Origin: Xanthomonas bromi
Lineage (GTDB): Bacteria > Pseudomonadota > Gammaproteobacteria > Xanthomonadales > Xanthomonadaceae
DNA: 64,000 nucleotides
Assembly (NCBI RefSeq): GCF_900092025.1
Contig: NZ_FLTX01000039.1
Coordinates: forward strand, 1-64,000
Reading direction: 5' to 3'
Of this stretch, positions 55,071 to 63,911 are shown piece after piece. The stretch's first letter is position 1. Every line of letters starts with the position of its first letter. The position numbers and the translations under genes were made by a program. The notes below the pieces were generated by a model, which was given only the letters and a program-made list of their open reading frames with translations, made no database searches and was not told the origin of the DNA.

Positions 55071-55556
55071 TCACGCGTCCAATGCACGCTCGATATCGGC
55101 AGCCAGTGCTTCCGGCTTGGTGGTAGGCGCATAACGTTCCAACACACGGCCGTCGCGGCCGATCAGGAACTTGGTGAAATTCCACTTGATTGCTTCGGAC
55201 CCGAGCACGCCGCGCTGTTCGTGCTTGAGCCATTGCCACAGCGGATGCACGCCGCTGCCATTGACCTCGATCTTTGCAGCCAACGGAAAATCCACCGCAT
55301 AGTCGAGCGAGCAGAATTGGCGAATCTGCGCCGCATCGCCCGGCTCCTGATGACCGAACTGATCGCATGGAAATCCGATCACCACCAGGCCACGTTCTCG
55401 GTAGCGTTGCCACAACGCCTGCAAGCCCGCGTACTGCGGCGTAAAGCCGCATTTGGATGCGACATTCACCACCAGCAACACCTTTCCGGCGTAGTCGCGC
55501 ATCGTCTGCGTGCGACCGTCGAGGTCGGTGAATTCAAACGTGGAAAGATCGCTCAT
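55071..55556 (-). CDS. glutathione peroxidase family (thioredoxin-dependent type)
   Basis: 161 aa. Motifs VVNVASKCGFTPQY (peroxidatic Cys), GFPCDQFGHQEPG and KWNFTKFLIGRDG are clear. It has Cys in place of selenocysteine, as usual for bacteria. It reduces peroxides with glutathione or thioredoxin in the cytosol. Convergent with fpr. Confidence 0.95.
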   Translation of the reverse strand: MSDLSTFEFTDLDGRTQTMRDYAGKVLLVVNVASKCGFTPQYAGLQALWQRYRERGLVVIGFPCDQFGHQEPGDAAQIRQFCSLDYAVDFPLAAKIEVNGSGVHPLWQWLKHEQRGVLGSEAIKWNFTKFLIGRDGRVLERYAPTTKPEALAADIERALDA

Positions 55557-55775
55557 GCCGGACTCGGGTGCTCAGGGAAACGGCAGCGTAGCGCAGCTGT
55601 CGGGAGTGCGGCACTGCCGCCCGCGCGCGTTGTGACGGGTCATCGGTCGAGCTCGGCCTTGTCCACCTACCTTCGCCGATTGGCTGCATGCTGACCTTGC
55701 CGCCATGTCTTTTGTCACACGCCTGTCCCGGCAGGCTGGGGTAGCCTCGGCGGTTCGCACTTTGGAGCAACCCTC

Positions 55776-57950
55776 TTGACCACCCGTCTCGCCTTTGCCC
55801 TGGCCGCTTCCCTGGGACTCGCCATGCCGTCCTACAGCATCGCCGCGCCCGCCACCACGCAGGCCGCCACTCAAGCCAATCCGTTTTTCGCAGACAGCAC
55901 ACTGCCGCTGCACTACCCGCAGTTCGACAAGATCAAAGACAGCGACTTCGCACCCGCCTTCGATGCCGGCATGGCCGAGCAATTGAAGGAAGTGGACAAG
56001 ATCGCCAACCAGAAGGCAAAGCCGAGCTTCGACAACACCATCGTCGCGCTGGAAAAGAGCGGCGCCACGCTCGATCGCGCCACCACGGTGTTCTTCAATC
56101 TGGTGGGTGCCGACACCAACGACATACGCAAGAAACTGCAGGCCGACTACTCGGCCAAGTTCGCAGCGCATCGCGATGCGATTTCGCTCAACGGCAAGCT
56201 GTTTGCACGCATCCAGACCTTGTACGACCAACGCGCCAAGCTGGGCCTGGACGCACAAGGCCTGCGGCTGGTCGAGAAGTACTACAGCGACTTCGTCCGC
56301 GACGGCGCCAAGCTTTCAGATGCCGACAAGACCACGCTCAAGGCGATGAATGCCGAGCTGGCCAACCTGGGCACCACCTTCAGCCAGAACGTGCTGGCCG
56401 AGGTCAATGCGGCAGCAGTCGTCGTGGATGACGTCAAGCAGCTCGATGGCCTGTCCGAAGAACAGATCGCCGCCGCTGCCGAAGCGGCCAAGGCGCGCAA
56501 GCTCGATGGCAAGTACCTGATTGCGCTGCTCAATACCACCGGCCAACCGCCACTGACGCAGCTGAAAAATCGCGACCTGCGCGAGAAGATCTACGATGCC
56601 TCGGTCTCGCGCGGCAGCCATGGCGGCCAGTACGACAACACCGCGCTGGTGTCGCGCATCATGAAGCTGCGCGCCGACAAGGCCAAGCTGCTCGGCTTCC
56701 CCACCTACGCCGCGTATTCGCTGGAAAACCAGACTGCAAAAACGCCTGAAGCGGTCAACGCGATGCTCGGCAAACTGGCACCGGCCGCGGTCGCCAACGC
56801 CAAGCGCGAAGCCGCCGATCTGCAGGCAATGATCGACAAGGAACAAAAAGCCGCGCGTAAGCCGACCTTCAAGCTGGAAGCCTGGGATTGGGCGTATTAC
56901 AGCGAGAAGGTTCGCCAGGCCAAGTACAACTTCGACGAGTCGCAGCTCAAGCCGTACTTCGAGCTGAAGAACGTGCTGGAAAATGGCGTGTTCTATGCGG
57001 CCAACCAGGAATACGGCCTGACCTTCAAGCAGCGCACCGACCTGCCCACCTATCGCGACGACATCACCGTCTACGACGTGTTCGATGCCGACGGCAAGCA
57101 GCTGGCGATCTTCATCGCCGACATGTACGCCCGCGAATCCAAGCGCGGCGGCGCCTGGATGAACTCCTATGTGTCGCAGTCCGAGCTGACCGGCTTCAAG
57201 CCGGTGGTGGCCAATCACCTCAACATCCCCAAGCCGCCGGCCGGCCAGCCCACGCTGCTGACCTGGGACGAAGTGACCACCATGTTCCATGAGTTCGGGC
57301 ATGCGCTGCACGGCATGTTCTCCGACGTCAAATACCCGTATTTCTCCGGTACCAGCGTGCCGCGCGACTTCGTCGAGTTCCCCTCGCAGGTCAACGAGAT
57401 GTGGGCCGACGAGCCGTCCATCCTGAAGAACTACGCCAAGCATTATCAGAACGGCACGCCGATGCCGCAGGCCTTGCTGGACAAGGTGATTGCCGCGTCC
57501 AAGTTCAACCAGGGCTTTGCCACCACCGAGTATCTGGGTGCGGCGATGCTGGATCAGAACTGGCATCAGGTCAGCGCCAACCAGGTGCCCGACGCCGCCG
57601 GCGTGATGGCGTTCGAAGCCAAGGCGCTGCAGCAGGACGGCATTGCCTATGCGCCGGTGCCGCCGCGCTACAAGACGCCGTATTTCAGCCACATCATGGG
57701 CGGCTACGCGGCCGGCTACTACGCCTACATCTGGTCCGAAGTGCTGGACGCCAATACCCAGCAGTGGTTCAAACAGCACGGTGGCCTGAGCCGCGCCAAT
57801 GGCGATCGTTTCCGCAAGACCCTGCTCTCGCGCAGCGGTAGCGTGGATGCGATGGAGCTGTTCCAGAACTTTGCCGGCCATGCGCCGCAGATCGAGCCAT
57901 TGCTCGAAAAGCGCGGTCTGAGCCAGACAGCGGAAACGCCCAAACGCTGA
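55776..57950 (+). CDS. dcp: M3-family peptidyl-dipeptidase, exported
   Basis: 724 aa, start TTG 55776 with GGAG upstream, giving a signal peptide (LAFALAASLGLAMPSYSIAAP), so it should be periplasmic. The zinc site is HEFGH near residue 505, with a downstream Glu in the segment FPSQVNEMWADEP. Helical body and full length fit Dcp/oligopeptidase A. It removes dipeptides from the C-terminus of peptides. Single gene. Confidence 0.93.
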   Translation: MTTRLAFALAASLGLAMPSYSIAAPATTQAATQANPFFADSTLPLHYPQFDKIKDSDFAPAFDAGMAEQLKEVDKIANQKAKPSFDNTIVALEKSGATLDRATTVFFNLVGADTNDIRKKLQADYSAKFAAHRDAISLNGKLFARIQTLYDQRAKLGLDAQGLRLVEKYYSDFVRDGAKLSDADKTTLKAMNAELANLGTTFSQNVLAEVNAAAVVVDDVKQLDGLSEEQIAAAAEAAKARKLDGKYLIALLNTTGQPPLTQLKNRDLREKIYDASVSRGSHGGQYDNTALVSRIMKLRADKAKLLGFPTYAAYSLENQTAKTPEAVNAMLGKLAPAAVANAKREAADLQAMIDKEQKAARKPTFKLEAWDWAYYSEKVRQAKYNFDESQLKPYFELKNVLENGVFYAANQEYGLTFKQRTDLPTYRDDITVYDVFDADGKQLAIFIADMYARESKRGGAWMNSYVSQSELTGFKPVVANHLNIPKPPAGQPTLLTWDEVTTMFHEFGHALHGMFSDVKYPYFSGTSVPRDFVEFPSQVNEMWADEPSILKNYAKHYQNGTPMPQALLDKVIAASKFNQGFATTEYLGAAMLDQNWHQVSANQVPDAAGVMAFEAKALQQDGIAYAPVPPRYKTPYFSHIMGGYAAGYYAYIWSEVLDANTQQWFKQHGGLSRANGDRFRKTLLSRSGSVDAMELFQNFAGHAPQIEPLLEKRGLSQTAETPKR

Positions 57951-58005
57951 GAGCAAAGCAGCCGGCGATGACGCAACTTTCGTTGGCCGGCTCTAAACGC
58001 CTGCC

Positions 58006-58031
58006 CCCCTCTCCCGTCGATGGGAGAGGGG
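58006..58031. repeat. Xanthomonas CCCCTCTCCC/GGGAGAGGGG hairpin
   Basis: Perfect 10-base arms with a six-base loop, 55 bases after the dcp stop codon. A shorter relative is at 27831-27880. Such elements are dispersed in Xanthomonas spacers and may end or stabilise transcripts. Confidence 0.65.
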
Positions 58032-58304
58032 TGTCCGCATACTCGCATGCATGCTCCGACCATCGCGCGCGCAGTGCACCGCCACCGCACTCCCAGATCG
58101 CGTTCGATCGCAAATTCCGCCAATGCGGGTTTCTGCCGCGCGCACGAGGCGTCCAAAGAGTGGAGAAAGCGAGCCACGCGTTGATGCGCTGACGCGGCTT
58201 GTCCGGCACATGGGCAGTCGTGACGTGGGCGCAGGTGCGATTGACACGCCCAGTGCGTTCAACTTCGTGGCGTCGATCATTGACGCACCACACAAACAAC
58301 AACG

Positions 58305-58332
58305 GCGCCCGGTGAACCGGGCGCCGCCGAAC
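58305..58332 (-). terminator. hairpin terminator of the Gly/Ala/Ser-rich gene
   Basis: On the minus strand GGCGCCCGG-TTCA-CCGGGCGCC is followed by GTTGTTGTTTG. It lies about 50 bases past the stop codon of the 58383 gene. The T tract is interrupted but T-rich. Confidence 0.65.
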
Positions 58333-58382
58333 TGCCTTTGCAGTCACCGCCACGCATCACACTCGCGTGGAGTCAGGTCAGA

Positions 58383-59096
58383 TTACTGTCCCTGGCCCGA
58401 AGCGCTGGCGTCGACGCCAGCACCGACCGAACCGTCGGCAGTGTCCTGTCCATTGCCGCCCTGCACGGCACCAGACCCGGATGCACTGCCCCCGCCCGAC
58501 ACACGCGCCGACGAAGGACTCAGGTTGGCATTGGCATTGTGCGATGCGCTGCCGCCAGCTGAACCACCACCGCTCAGCGCAGGCGTGCTTCGCGTGCCGG
58601 CACGACTGGAGGCCGCTGCACCTTGCACCGTCTGCATGCCAGCCGAACCGGTCGCACTGCCGGCAGCCTGTGCGCTACCGACAGCACCACTCGCGCCGCT
58701 GCCTGCCATCTGCGCTGTATGACGCGCTGTCGCCACGCCGCTGGCTGCCGTCGTATCGGCCATGGTCTGCGCACTCATGGCCGCATTGCCAGCTGCATTC
58801 TTGGTCGCCGAAGCGGCGGCCGCGCCGCGCGCCGCCGTGCGCTGCGCTGCGCCACGTACCTGCCGCGACTGCGCATCAACCGCACGCTGCCCGCGCTGAA
58901 CCGTAGACCCTGCGTCCAGGGTGCCAGCGCCGCCCACGTGACCGCCGAGCGTCGCGCCGCCCGTCCCACCGACCGCGCCACCCACCGTACCGGTGAGTCC
59001 ACCGGCACCGCCGAGTGCCTGCGCGCCAGCCATGCCGGGGCACAGCGACAGCATCGCGACCATCACCGCACTGGAGATCAAGGTCTTGTTCTTCAT
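58383..59096 (-). CDS. exported Gly/Ala/Ser-rich low-complexity protein
   Basis: 237 aa from ATG 59096, whose spacing from GGAG is right (the ATG six bases earlier touches it). Signal peptide (SSAVMVAMLSLCPGMAGAQ), then repeats of Gly/Ala/Ser/Thr with no cysteine or charged clusters: GGAGGLTGTVGGAVGGTGG, an Ala/Arg-rich middle and a Gly/Ser tail. It could be a structural surface protein. It lies next to and on the same strand as the subtilase gene, with about 100 bases between them. Confidence 0.75.
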   Translation of the reverse strand: MKNKTLISSAVMVAMLSLCPGMAGAQALGGAGGLTGTVGGAVGGTGGATLGGHVGGAGTLDAGSTVQRGQRAVDAQSRQVRGAAQRTAARGAAAASATKNAAGNAAMSAQTMADTTAASGVATARHTAQMAGSGASGAVGSAQAAGSATGSAGMQTVQGAAASSRAGTRSTPALSGGGSAGGSASHNANANLSPSSARVSGGGSASGSGAVQGGNGQDTADGSVGAGVDASASGQGQ

Positions 59097-59199
59097 CGCC
59101 ATCTCCTGCTCTGCCACAGGCAATCTGTGGCTCTCATCCAACCATACGAACCGAACGCAAGCAGTCATCCCGCCGCGACCGCGCGCAGACAGGAGGCAT

Positions 59200-60492
59200 T
59201 CACCGGCCCGGCGCCCGCTGCAGCGGAAGTTCTTCGCCCAGCACGCCGTAGCCATACACCGGGTCCGCACCGCTAACGCCAAGGTCGTGCGCGCTGCGCT
59301 GCAACTTCGCCCGCAGCGCAGCGGCGGTCTGAGGATCGGGCTGCGCCAAGGATTGCGCCGCGATCCGCGCTACCAGCGGTGCAGCGAAAGAGGTTCCGCG
59401 CTGCCGTTTCCACTGTCCTTGGGGCGCGGCGGCAATCATGTCGCCAATCGCGGCAAACGCCACCTGGCTACCTCGCCCGGCCTCCGGCAGGACACGCAGA
59501 CGCGTGTCCACTGCAGTCACGCCGATCACGCCGGGATAGGACGCCGGATAAAGCGGCGGCGCCGCCGGTCCATCGTTGCCGACAGCCGCCACCAGCAAAT
59601 GACCGCGAGCCACCAGCGCTGCCACCGCACGCTCCAGCAGTCGGTTCGGTGCGCCGACCAGGCTGATATTGATCACCGCAACGCCTTGCTGCGCCATCCA
59701 GGCCAACGCCGCGACCAATTCGACCGCTGCACCGTCACTGGGTTTACCGCAGTACAGATCGGCCGCATATAAGGTGCGAGCGATGGGCCCGTGCGTGACC
59801 GCACGTCCGGCCAGCAGCGATGCAACCGCAGTGCCGTGAACCTGATCGGACGCGCGTCCATCACAGCCCCAGCGCTGTACCTGCACACCGAGCAGCGCAG
59901 GATGCGCCGCGTCCACACCGCTATCGATCAGCCCCACACGAAACCCCGCCGCCGCATCGGCCTGAGTTGGAAAGGCAGGCGCCTTGGCAGCGGACGCGTC
60001 GCCGGCCTGGGATTCGCTATAGAGATGGTTGTAGACATACTCGCCCTGCGGGTCGAGCTCGCGCAGCCGCTGCATCGCCTGTTGCGTCGCCAGACCTGGT
60101 GGCGCGCGCAGCACCACCACGCGCAACCCGAGCGCATCGAAGCCGCGTTGTTCTGCGACGACGAAGCCGGCTGTCTGCGCTGCCTGCAAGGCCGCTGGAC
60201 TCGGCGCCAACGCCACGATCTGACCACGCATCACGATCGCGCCATCGGCATCGCGATCCAGATCGCCCCTTCGCGCACGCACAAGCGCATCCAGGCGCTG
60301 CCTGCGTAACTGCCGCAGATCGCCCTGCACTTGCTGCAACAGGCGATCCGGCGCGGCCGACAGCGCCGGCACGGCTTGCGTCACGTCATTGCCCAGCCCT
60401 CCGGCAGTGGGCAACGCGAGTTGCGCCGACACCGGCTGGCCGACACCCAGTACTGCGAGCCAGCACCAACGCATCACACGGATTTTCGCCAT
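59200..60492 (-). CDS. exported subtilisin-like serine protease (S8)
   Basis: 430 aa. Signal peptide (to about VSAQ), a propeptide-like region to about residue 165, then the catalytic domain with the Asp in VGLIDSGVD, His in QVHGTAVAS, oxyanion Asn in AAVGNDGP and Ser in RGTSFAAPL. The triad is complete, so it should be an active secreted or periplasmic protease. It is divergent from the ECF sigma/anti-sigma pair (119-base gap) and followed by the low-complexity protein gene, suggesting one regulated locus. Confidence 0.92.
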   Translation of the reverse strand: MAKIRVMRWCWLAVLGVGQPVSAQLALPTAGGLGNDVTQAVPALSAAPDRLLQQVQGDLRQLRRQRLDALVRARRGDLDRDADGAIVMRGQIVALAPSPAALQAAQTAGFVVAEQRGFDALGLRVVVLRAPPGLATQQAMQRLRELDPQGEYVYNHLYSESQAGDASAAKAPAFPTQADAAAGFRVGLIDSGVDAAHPALLGVQVQRWGCDGRASDQVHGTAVASLLAGRAVTHGPIARTLYAADLYCGKPSDGAAVELVAALAWMAQQGVAVINISLVGAPNRLLERAVAALVARGHLLVAAVGNDGPAAPPLYPASYPGVIGVTAVDTRLRVLPEAGRGSQVAFAAIGDMIAAAPQGQWKRQRGTSFAAPLVARIAAQSLAQPDPQTAAALRAKLQRSAHDLGVSGADPVYGYGVLGEELPLQRAPGR

Positions 60493-60611
60493 TGCCTACC
60501 CCACCATGGTCGCTTGTTGCACGCCATGCCACACTAATCACGCCCCGCAGACGCACCGTGAACGCCTTGCAGCGCGCACGGACGAAAACCCCCTTGCCAG
60601 ACGTATAGCTG

Positions 60612-61112
60612 ATGAATGAGCTTGACCCTGTGGCAACCGTCAGCGACGGCATCTGCGCACTGCTACCGCGCCTGAGGCGCTTCGCGCGCGCCATTGCCGG
60701 CCATCCGGCCGATGCCGACGATCTGCTGCAGGTGGCGATCGAACGGGCCTTGCGTCATTGCGCGCAGTGGCGCCCGGAAACGCCACTGCACTATTGGCTG
60801 TTTGGCATCATCCGCCACGCGTGGCTCGATGAAGTCCGCGCGCAGCGGCGCAGACGCCAGCTGTTCGTCAGCGCCGCAGAAGGAGAACAAGTGGGCGACC
60901 GCCCGATGGAGCGTCAGCAGGAGTGGATGGCGGTACAGGCGGCAATGGCACAGTTGCCCGACGAGCAACGGTGGCCGATCGCCTTGGTGTTGATCGAGGG
61001 ATTGTCTTATCGGGACGCCGCAGCGGTCCTGGAGATCCCGATCGGCACGCTGACCAGTCGCCTGGGACGCGGCCGAGAGGCGCTGCAGGCGTTATTAGAG
61101 GACACACCGTGA
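60612..61112 (+). CDS. ECF-type RNA polymerase sigma factor
   Basis: 166 aa. Region 2 (ADADDLLQVAIERALRH, then YWLFGIIRHAWLDEVR) and region 4 (QRWPIALVLIEGLSYRDAAAVLEIPIGTLTSRLGRGREAL) are present with little else, typical of ECF factors. It should direct transcription of a small regulon on release from its anti-sigma factor. The stop overlaps the next start (GTGA), so the two are co-translated. Divergent from the subtilase gene, a likely target. Confidence 0.92.
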   Translation: MNELDPVATVSDGICALLPRLRRFARAIAGHPADADDLLQVAIERALRHCAQWRPETPLHYWLFGIIRHAWLDEVRAQRRRRQLFVSAAEGEQVGDRPMERQQEWMAVQAAMAQLPDEQRWPIALVLIEGLSYRDAAAVLEIPIGTLTSRLGRGREALQALLEDTP

Positions 61113-61858
61113 AGGACATCGACGAATCCACTCTGCAGGCGTACGCAGACGGCGCCTTGGCACCCGACCAGGCCGGTCGGGTCGAGGCCGCGCTCGCAGC
61201 CGATCCGCAGCGGGCTGCGGACGTGCGTCAGCTGCAACAGGTGAAAGCGCGATTGCGTAACGGCTATGCAGCGGTGCTCGAAGAGCCTGTACCGGCGCAC
61301 TTGCTGGACGCGGCGCGACAGCACCCGCCGGCGTCGCCGCAGAGGTCTGCCGCCACTGCAAATTTCCCCATCCAAGCGCCGGTGCCTACAGCGCGGCGAC
61401 ACGCAACGCGGCGTTGGGCGGTGCCCAGTTCGATCGCGGCCGCGCTGCTGATCGGCCTCTGGGTCTGGCAACACCAGCCGCTGCAGCCTGCGTCATCTGC
61501 AGTGCTGGCCGAGCAAGGACAGGATGCCAGCGGTGCACTCGCCCTGGCGCTGGACCGCCAGCTTTCTGGCGAGCAACCGGGCGAGGTCCGCATGGGTCTG
61601 AGTTTTCGCGCGCACGATGGCCGCTATTGCCGCAGCTTTTCGCTGCAATCCAGCCATGCTGGATTGGCCTGCCGTCGGGGTGAAGGCTGGCACATCGAAT
61701 TGCTCTCGCCGCTGCCGCCGCAGGGCAACGACAGCCAGTTGCGCATGGCGTCCAGCACCCTGCCGGCAGCCTTGTTGGAGGCCATCGACGCCCGCATCGA
61801 CGGCCAGGCCCTCGATGCCGAAGGCGAACGCAACGCGCGTGCGCACCATTGGCGTTGA
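61109..61858 (+). CDS. membrane-anchored anti-sigma factor
   Basis: 249 aa, GTG start overlapping the sigma stop. The N-terminal cytosolic sigma-binding region (LQAYADGALAPDQAGRVEAAL, then EPVPAHLLDAA) lacks the HxxxCxxC zinc motif. One membrane segment at about residues 108-125 is followed by a periplasmic domain of about 120 residues with two cysteines (YCRSF, LACRRG) that may sense the signal. It should hold the ECF factor inactive. Confidence 0.85.
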   Translation: MKDIDESTLQAYADGALAPDQAGRVEAALAADPQRAADVRQLQQVKARLRNGYAAVLEEPVPAHLLDAARQHPPASPQRSAATANFPIQAPVPTARRHATRRWAVPSSIAAALLIGLWVWQHQPLQPASSAVLAEQGQDASGALALALDRQLSGEQPGEVRMGLSFRAHDGRYCRSFSLQSSHAGLACRRGEGWHIELLSPLPPQGNDSQLRMASSTLPAALLEAIDARIDGQALDAEGERNARAHHWR

Positions 61859-61949
61859 CCCGGTCGCCGCGTGCGGCCCCGCGCTGGCAGACCGTGCACC
61901 GGCAGTTGACCGCGAACCGCACGACCGTGGTCGCACGGTCCGGCGATGC

Positions 61950-62450
61950 TCATTCCGGGATCGCGTCCACGCTCTCCAGCAGCTTCTTCAGCAGCTTCTC
62001 CAGACGCAGCTGCTCGGCCTCACTCATGCTGGCCGTTTCTGCGTGCAATAACGTGCAGGCATCGGGCAGCAGACTTTCGATCAAGGCCAAGCCGGCGGGC
62101 TGCAGCGTCAGCACGATCTTGCGCCGATCTTCCGGGCTGCTGGCACGCGCAATCAGACCCTTCTCACACAGCTGATCTGTCAGCCGGGTGATGTTGGCCG
62201 GCTTTTCGCTGGCAGCTTCGGCCACCTCGGTGGGGGTGATCGATTGCTCGGGCGTGCCATAGAGCATCATGAGAATTTCGTATTCGGGTGGACTGATGCC
62301 ATACGGCTTGAGCCGCGTGCAGGCGAGCGTATGCAACCGCTTGTAAAGATGCTTGATCAGTCTCACCAGCACCGCCGGCTCCCGCGGGAAGGCGGAATAA
62401 CGCACGCAGGTGTGGTCCACGCGATTTGCGGTTGGATCGAAACTACTCAT
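61950..62450 (-). CDS. MarR-family transcriptional regulator
   Basis: 166 aa. Winged helix at about residues 50-120 with SITPTEVAEAASEKPANITRL (recognition helix region) and the wing SSPEDRRKIVLTL. It should bind DNA as a dimer and lose affinity on ligand binding or oxidation. A perfect palindrome lies 24 bases upstream of its start and is the obvious autoregulatory operator. No efflux gene is adjacent, so its target is unclear. Confidence 0.92.
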   Translation of the reverse strand: MSSFDPTANRVDHTCVRYSAFPREPAVLVRLIKHLYKRLHTLACTRLKPYGISPPEYEILMMLYGTPEQSITPTEVAEAASEKPANITRLTDQLCEKGLIARASSPEDRRKIVLTLQPAGLALIESLLPDACTLLHAETASMSEAEQLRLEKLLKKLLESVDAIPE

Positions 62451-62474
62451 ATCACCCGTTCGATTACCTTACTA

Positions 62475-62489
62475 AATGTCCGGGACATT
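62475..62489. promoter_or_regulatory. perfect palindrome, probable MarR operator
   Basis: AATGTCC-G-GGACATT, seven-base arms around one base, within AT-richer DNA just upstream of the MarR gene. Its position fits autoregulation. Confidence 0.6.
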
Positions 62490-62516
62490 CAATCACATCA
62501 TGCCCGGCGCAACACC

Positions 62517-63362
62517 TCAGCGAGCGAAGAGATGTGCATATTCCGGCGCGACCCAAGGCACTAACGTGGAAGCAGGGACCTCTGCCGTTTGCGTGCCATC
62601 CGAGTAGGGGCCCACCTGATACGGCGGAAACACAAACCGCACGGCAGCGATCTGCCCGCTCGCATTCAACACCGGCACGAATTGTGCAAAATTATCCACC
62701 TGCGGTGCAGTACCTTCGGCAATCATGCGATCAACCGATGCGACCTGTTCGGCCTGCTCTTCTACCGGCACGCGATCGGCTTGGACGCGCTGGGTCGCTG
62801 CAGCATGCAATTGCGTCGCCACCTCGCCACCGATCTTTTCCCAGCCCGCCGGGTCCGGAATCAGCGCCTGCGCTGTCAATTGCTTGCGCTCCTTGAACAA
62901 CCACACGAAGCGCGCCACCAGCGGCTCGGCATGCGCACCGCCGGTGTACCTGCTGCCGTCGGCGGAGATCACGATCAGGTCGGGGGTCTGCAACACGGTC
63001 TCGAACGCCAGCGACAGCTCATACGGCGCGGCCGGCTTGTCGTTGCCCAGGCCTGACACGGCCTGCATCAGTTCGGCACGCGCATCCTGCGCATAGCCGC
63101 GAATGAGCGCGGTGAGTTCAGGATACGCATCCAGCCCGCGCGGGTAGCTGATACCCACCATGTAGGCCGGTGCGTGTTCGATCGCATCTTCCAGCGGGCC
63201 GCTCTGCACGACGGTCGGCTCTGCAGGCGGCGTTGTCGCGGCCGCTGCTTCGGCTGCAGGCTCGCTCGGCTCTGCCGTTGTCGGTGCGCGCTGCGTACAG
63301 CCTGCCAACACGGCCAGCACCAGCAAGCCCTGCACTGCCTTCACTCCAAGCAACCGCCCCAT
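62517..63362 (-). CDS. lipoprotein with DUF4163/DUF3298 domains (RsiV-like fold)
   Basis: 281 aa from ATG 63362 (MGRLLGVKAV); the frame continues upstream to 63407. Lipobox LAGC, a Pro/Ala/Glu-rich linker to about residue 55, then a domain with SLAFETVLQTPDLIVIS, YTGGAHAEP and a C-terminal VRFVFPPYQVGPY, all typical of DUF3298 proteins. Members of this fold sense lysozyme (RsiV) or have unknown periplasmic roles. Function here is not known. Confidence 0.85.
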   Translation of the reverse strand: MGRLLGVKAVQGLLVLAVLAGCTQRAPTTAEPSEPAAEAAAATTPPAEPTVVQSGPLEDAIEHAPAYMVGISYPRGLDAYPELTALIRGYAQDARAELMQAVSGLGNDKPAAPYELSLAFETVLQTPDLIVISADGSRYTGGAHAEPLVARFVWLFKERKQLTAQALIPDPAGWEKIGGEVATQLHAAATQRVQADRVPVEEQAEQVASVDRMIAEGTAPQVDNFAQFVPVLNASGQIAAVRFVFPPYQVGPYSDGTQTAEVPASTLVPWVAPEYAHLFAR

Positions 63363-63413
63363 TACCGCCCACTCCCCTGAAATAATCGTGTTACGAGAAG
63401 ACGCCATCGCTGG

Positions 63414-63701
63414 TCAGGCCAGCAGATCCTGAAACTGCGGATGTCGCCGAAGATACGCATCGGCATAACTGCAGGCAGGAGCCACCTTCAAACCGTTTTG
63501 CCGTGCATATTCCAAAGCGGCCTGGACCAACACTGCAGCGACACCACGTCCGCCGATGGCGTCCGGTACCTGCGTGTGCGTAATGGTCATGATCTCACCC
63601 TCACGCCGATAGGCCAGTTCGGCGCGATGTCCATCGGTGTCTACGCTGAAACGCTGCCGTGACAGTTCGTGTTCTGCGTGCACTGACGCCCCCTCTTTCA
63701 T
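63414..63701 (-). CDS. small GNAT-like N-acetyltransferase (COG2388 type)
   Basis: 95 aa from ATG 63701 (MKEGASVHAEHELSRQRF). The core of the short GNAT family is visible: HTQVPDAIGGRGVAAVLVQAALEYAR (acetyl-CoA loop GGRGVA) and a C-terminal ACSYADAYLRRHP. Protein or metabolite substrate unknown. The longer frame to 63812 lacks homology. Confidence 0.88.
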   Translation of the reverse strand: MKEGASVHAEHELSRQRFSVDTDGHRAELAYRREGEIMTITHTQVPDAIGGRGVAAVLVQAALEYARQNGLKVAPACSYADAYLRRHPQFQDLLA

Positions 63702-63911
63702 TGTCTGCGCCAAGCAGGAAGTGATCGTCAGTGTGACCAGCGCGACGCCGCGCCTGCGTGAAAGTGAACCGATGCTGTGATGGGCCGCCAGGCTTGCTGA
63801 AAGCGCGCTCAAGTTCGATCGGCAGACGCCGATAGCTGAGCCGAAGGCAATGGCTGCAACCGGTCTGCGGAAGCCGCCAACGTCTTCGCCTCTCTAAGAA
63901 GGAGCCACCGC

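Larger units (their letters stand above)
57951..58382. other. gene-free region after dcp
   Basis: 432 bases without a supported gene. It holds the CCCCTCTCCC hairpin repeat at 58006-58031 and, at the right, the strong hairpin ending the minus-strand transcript of the Gly/Ala/Ser-rich gene. Short frames here are Arg-rich shadows. Confidence 0.5.
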
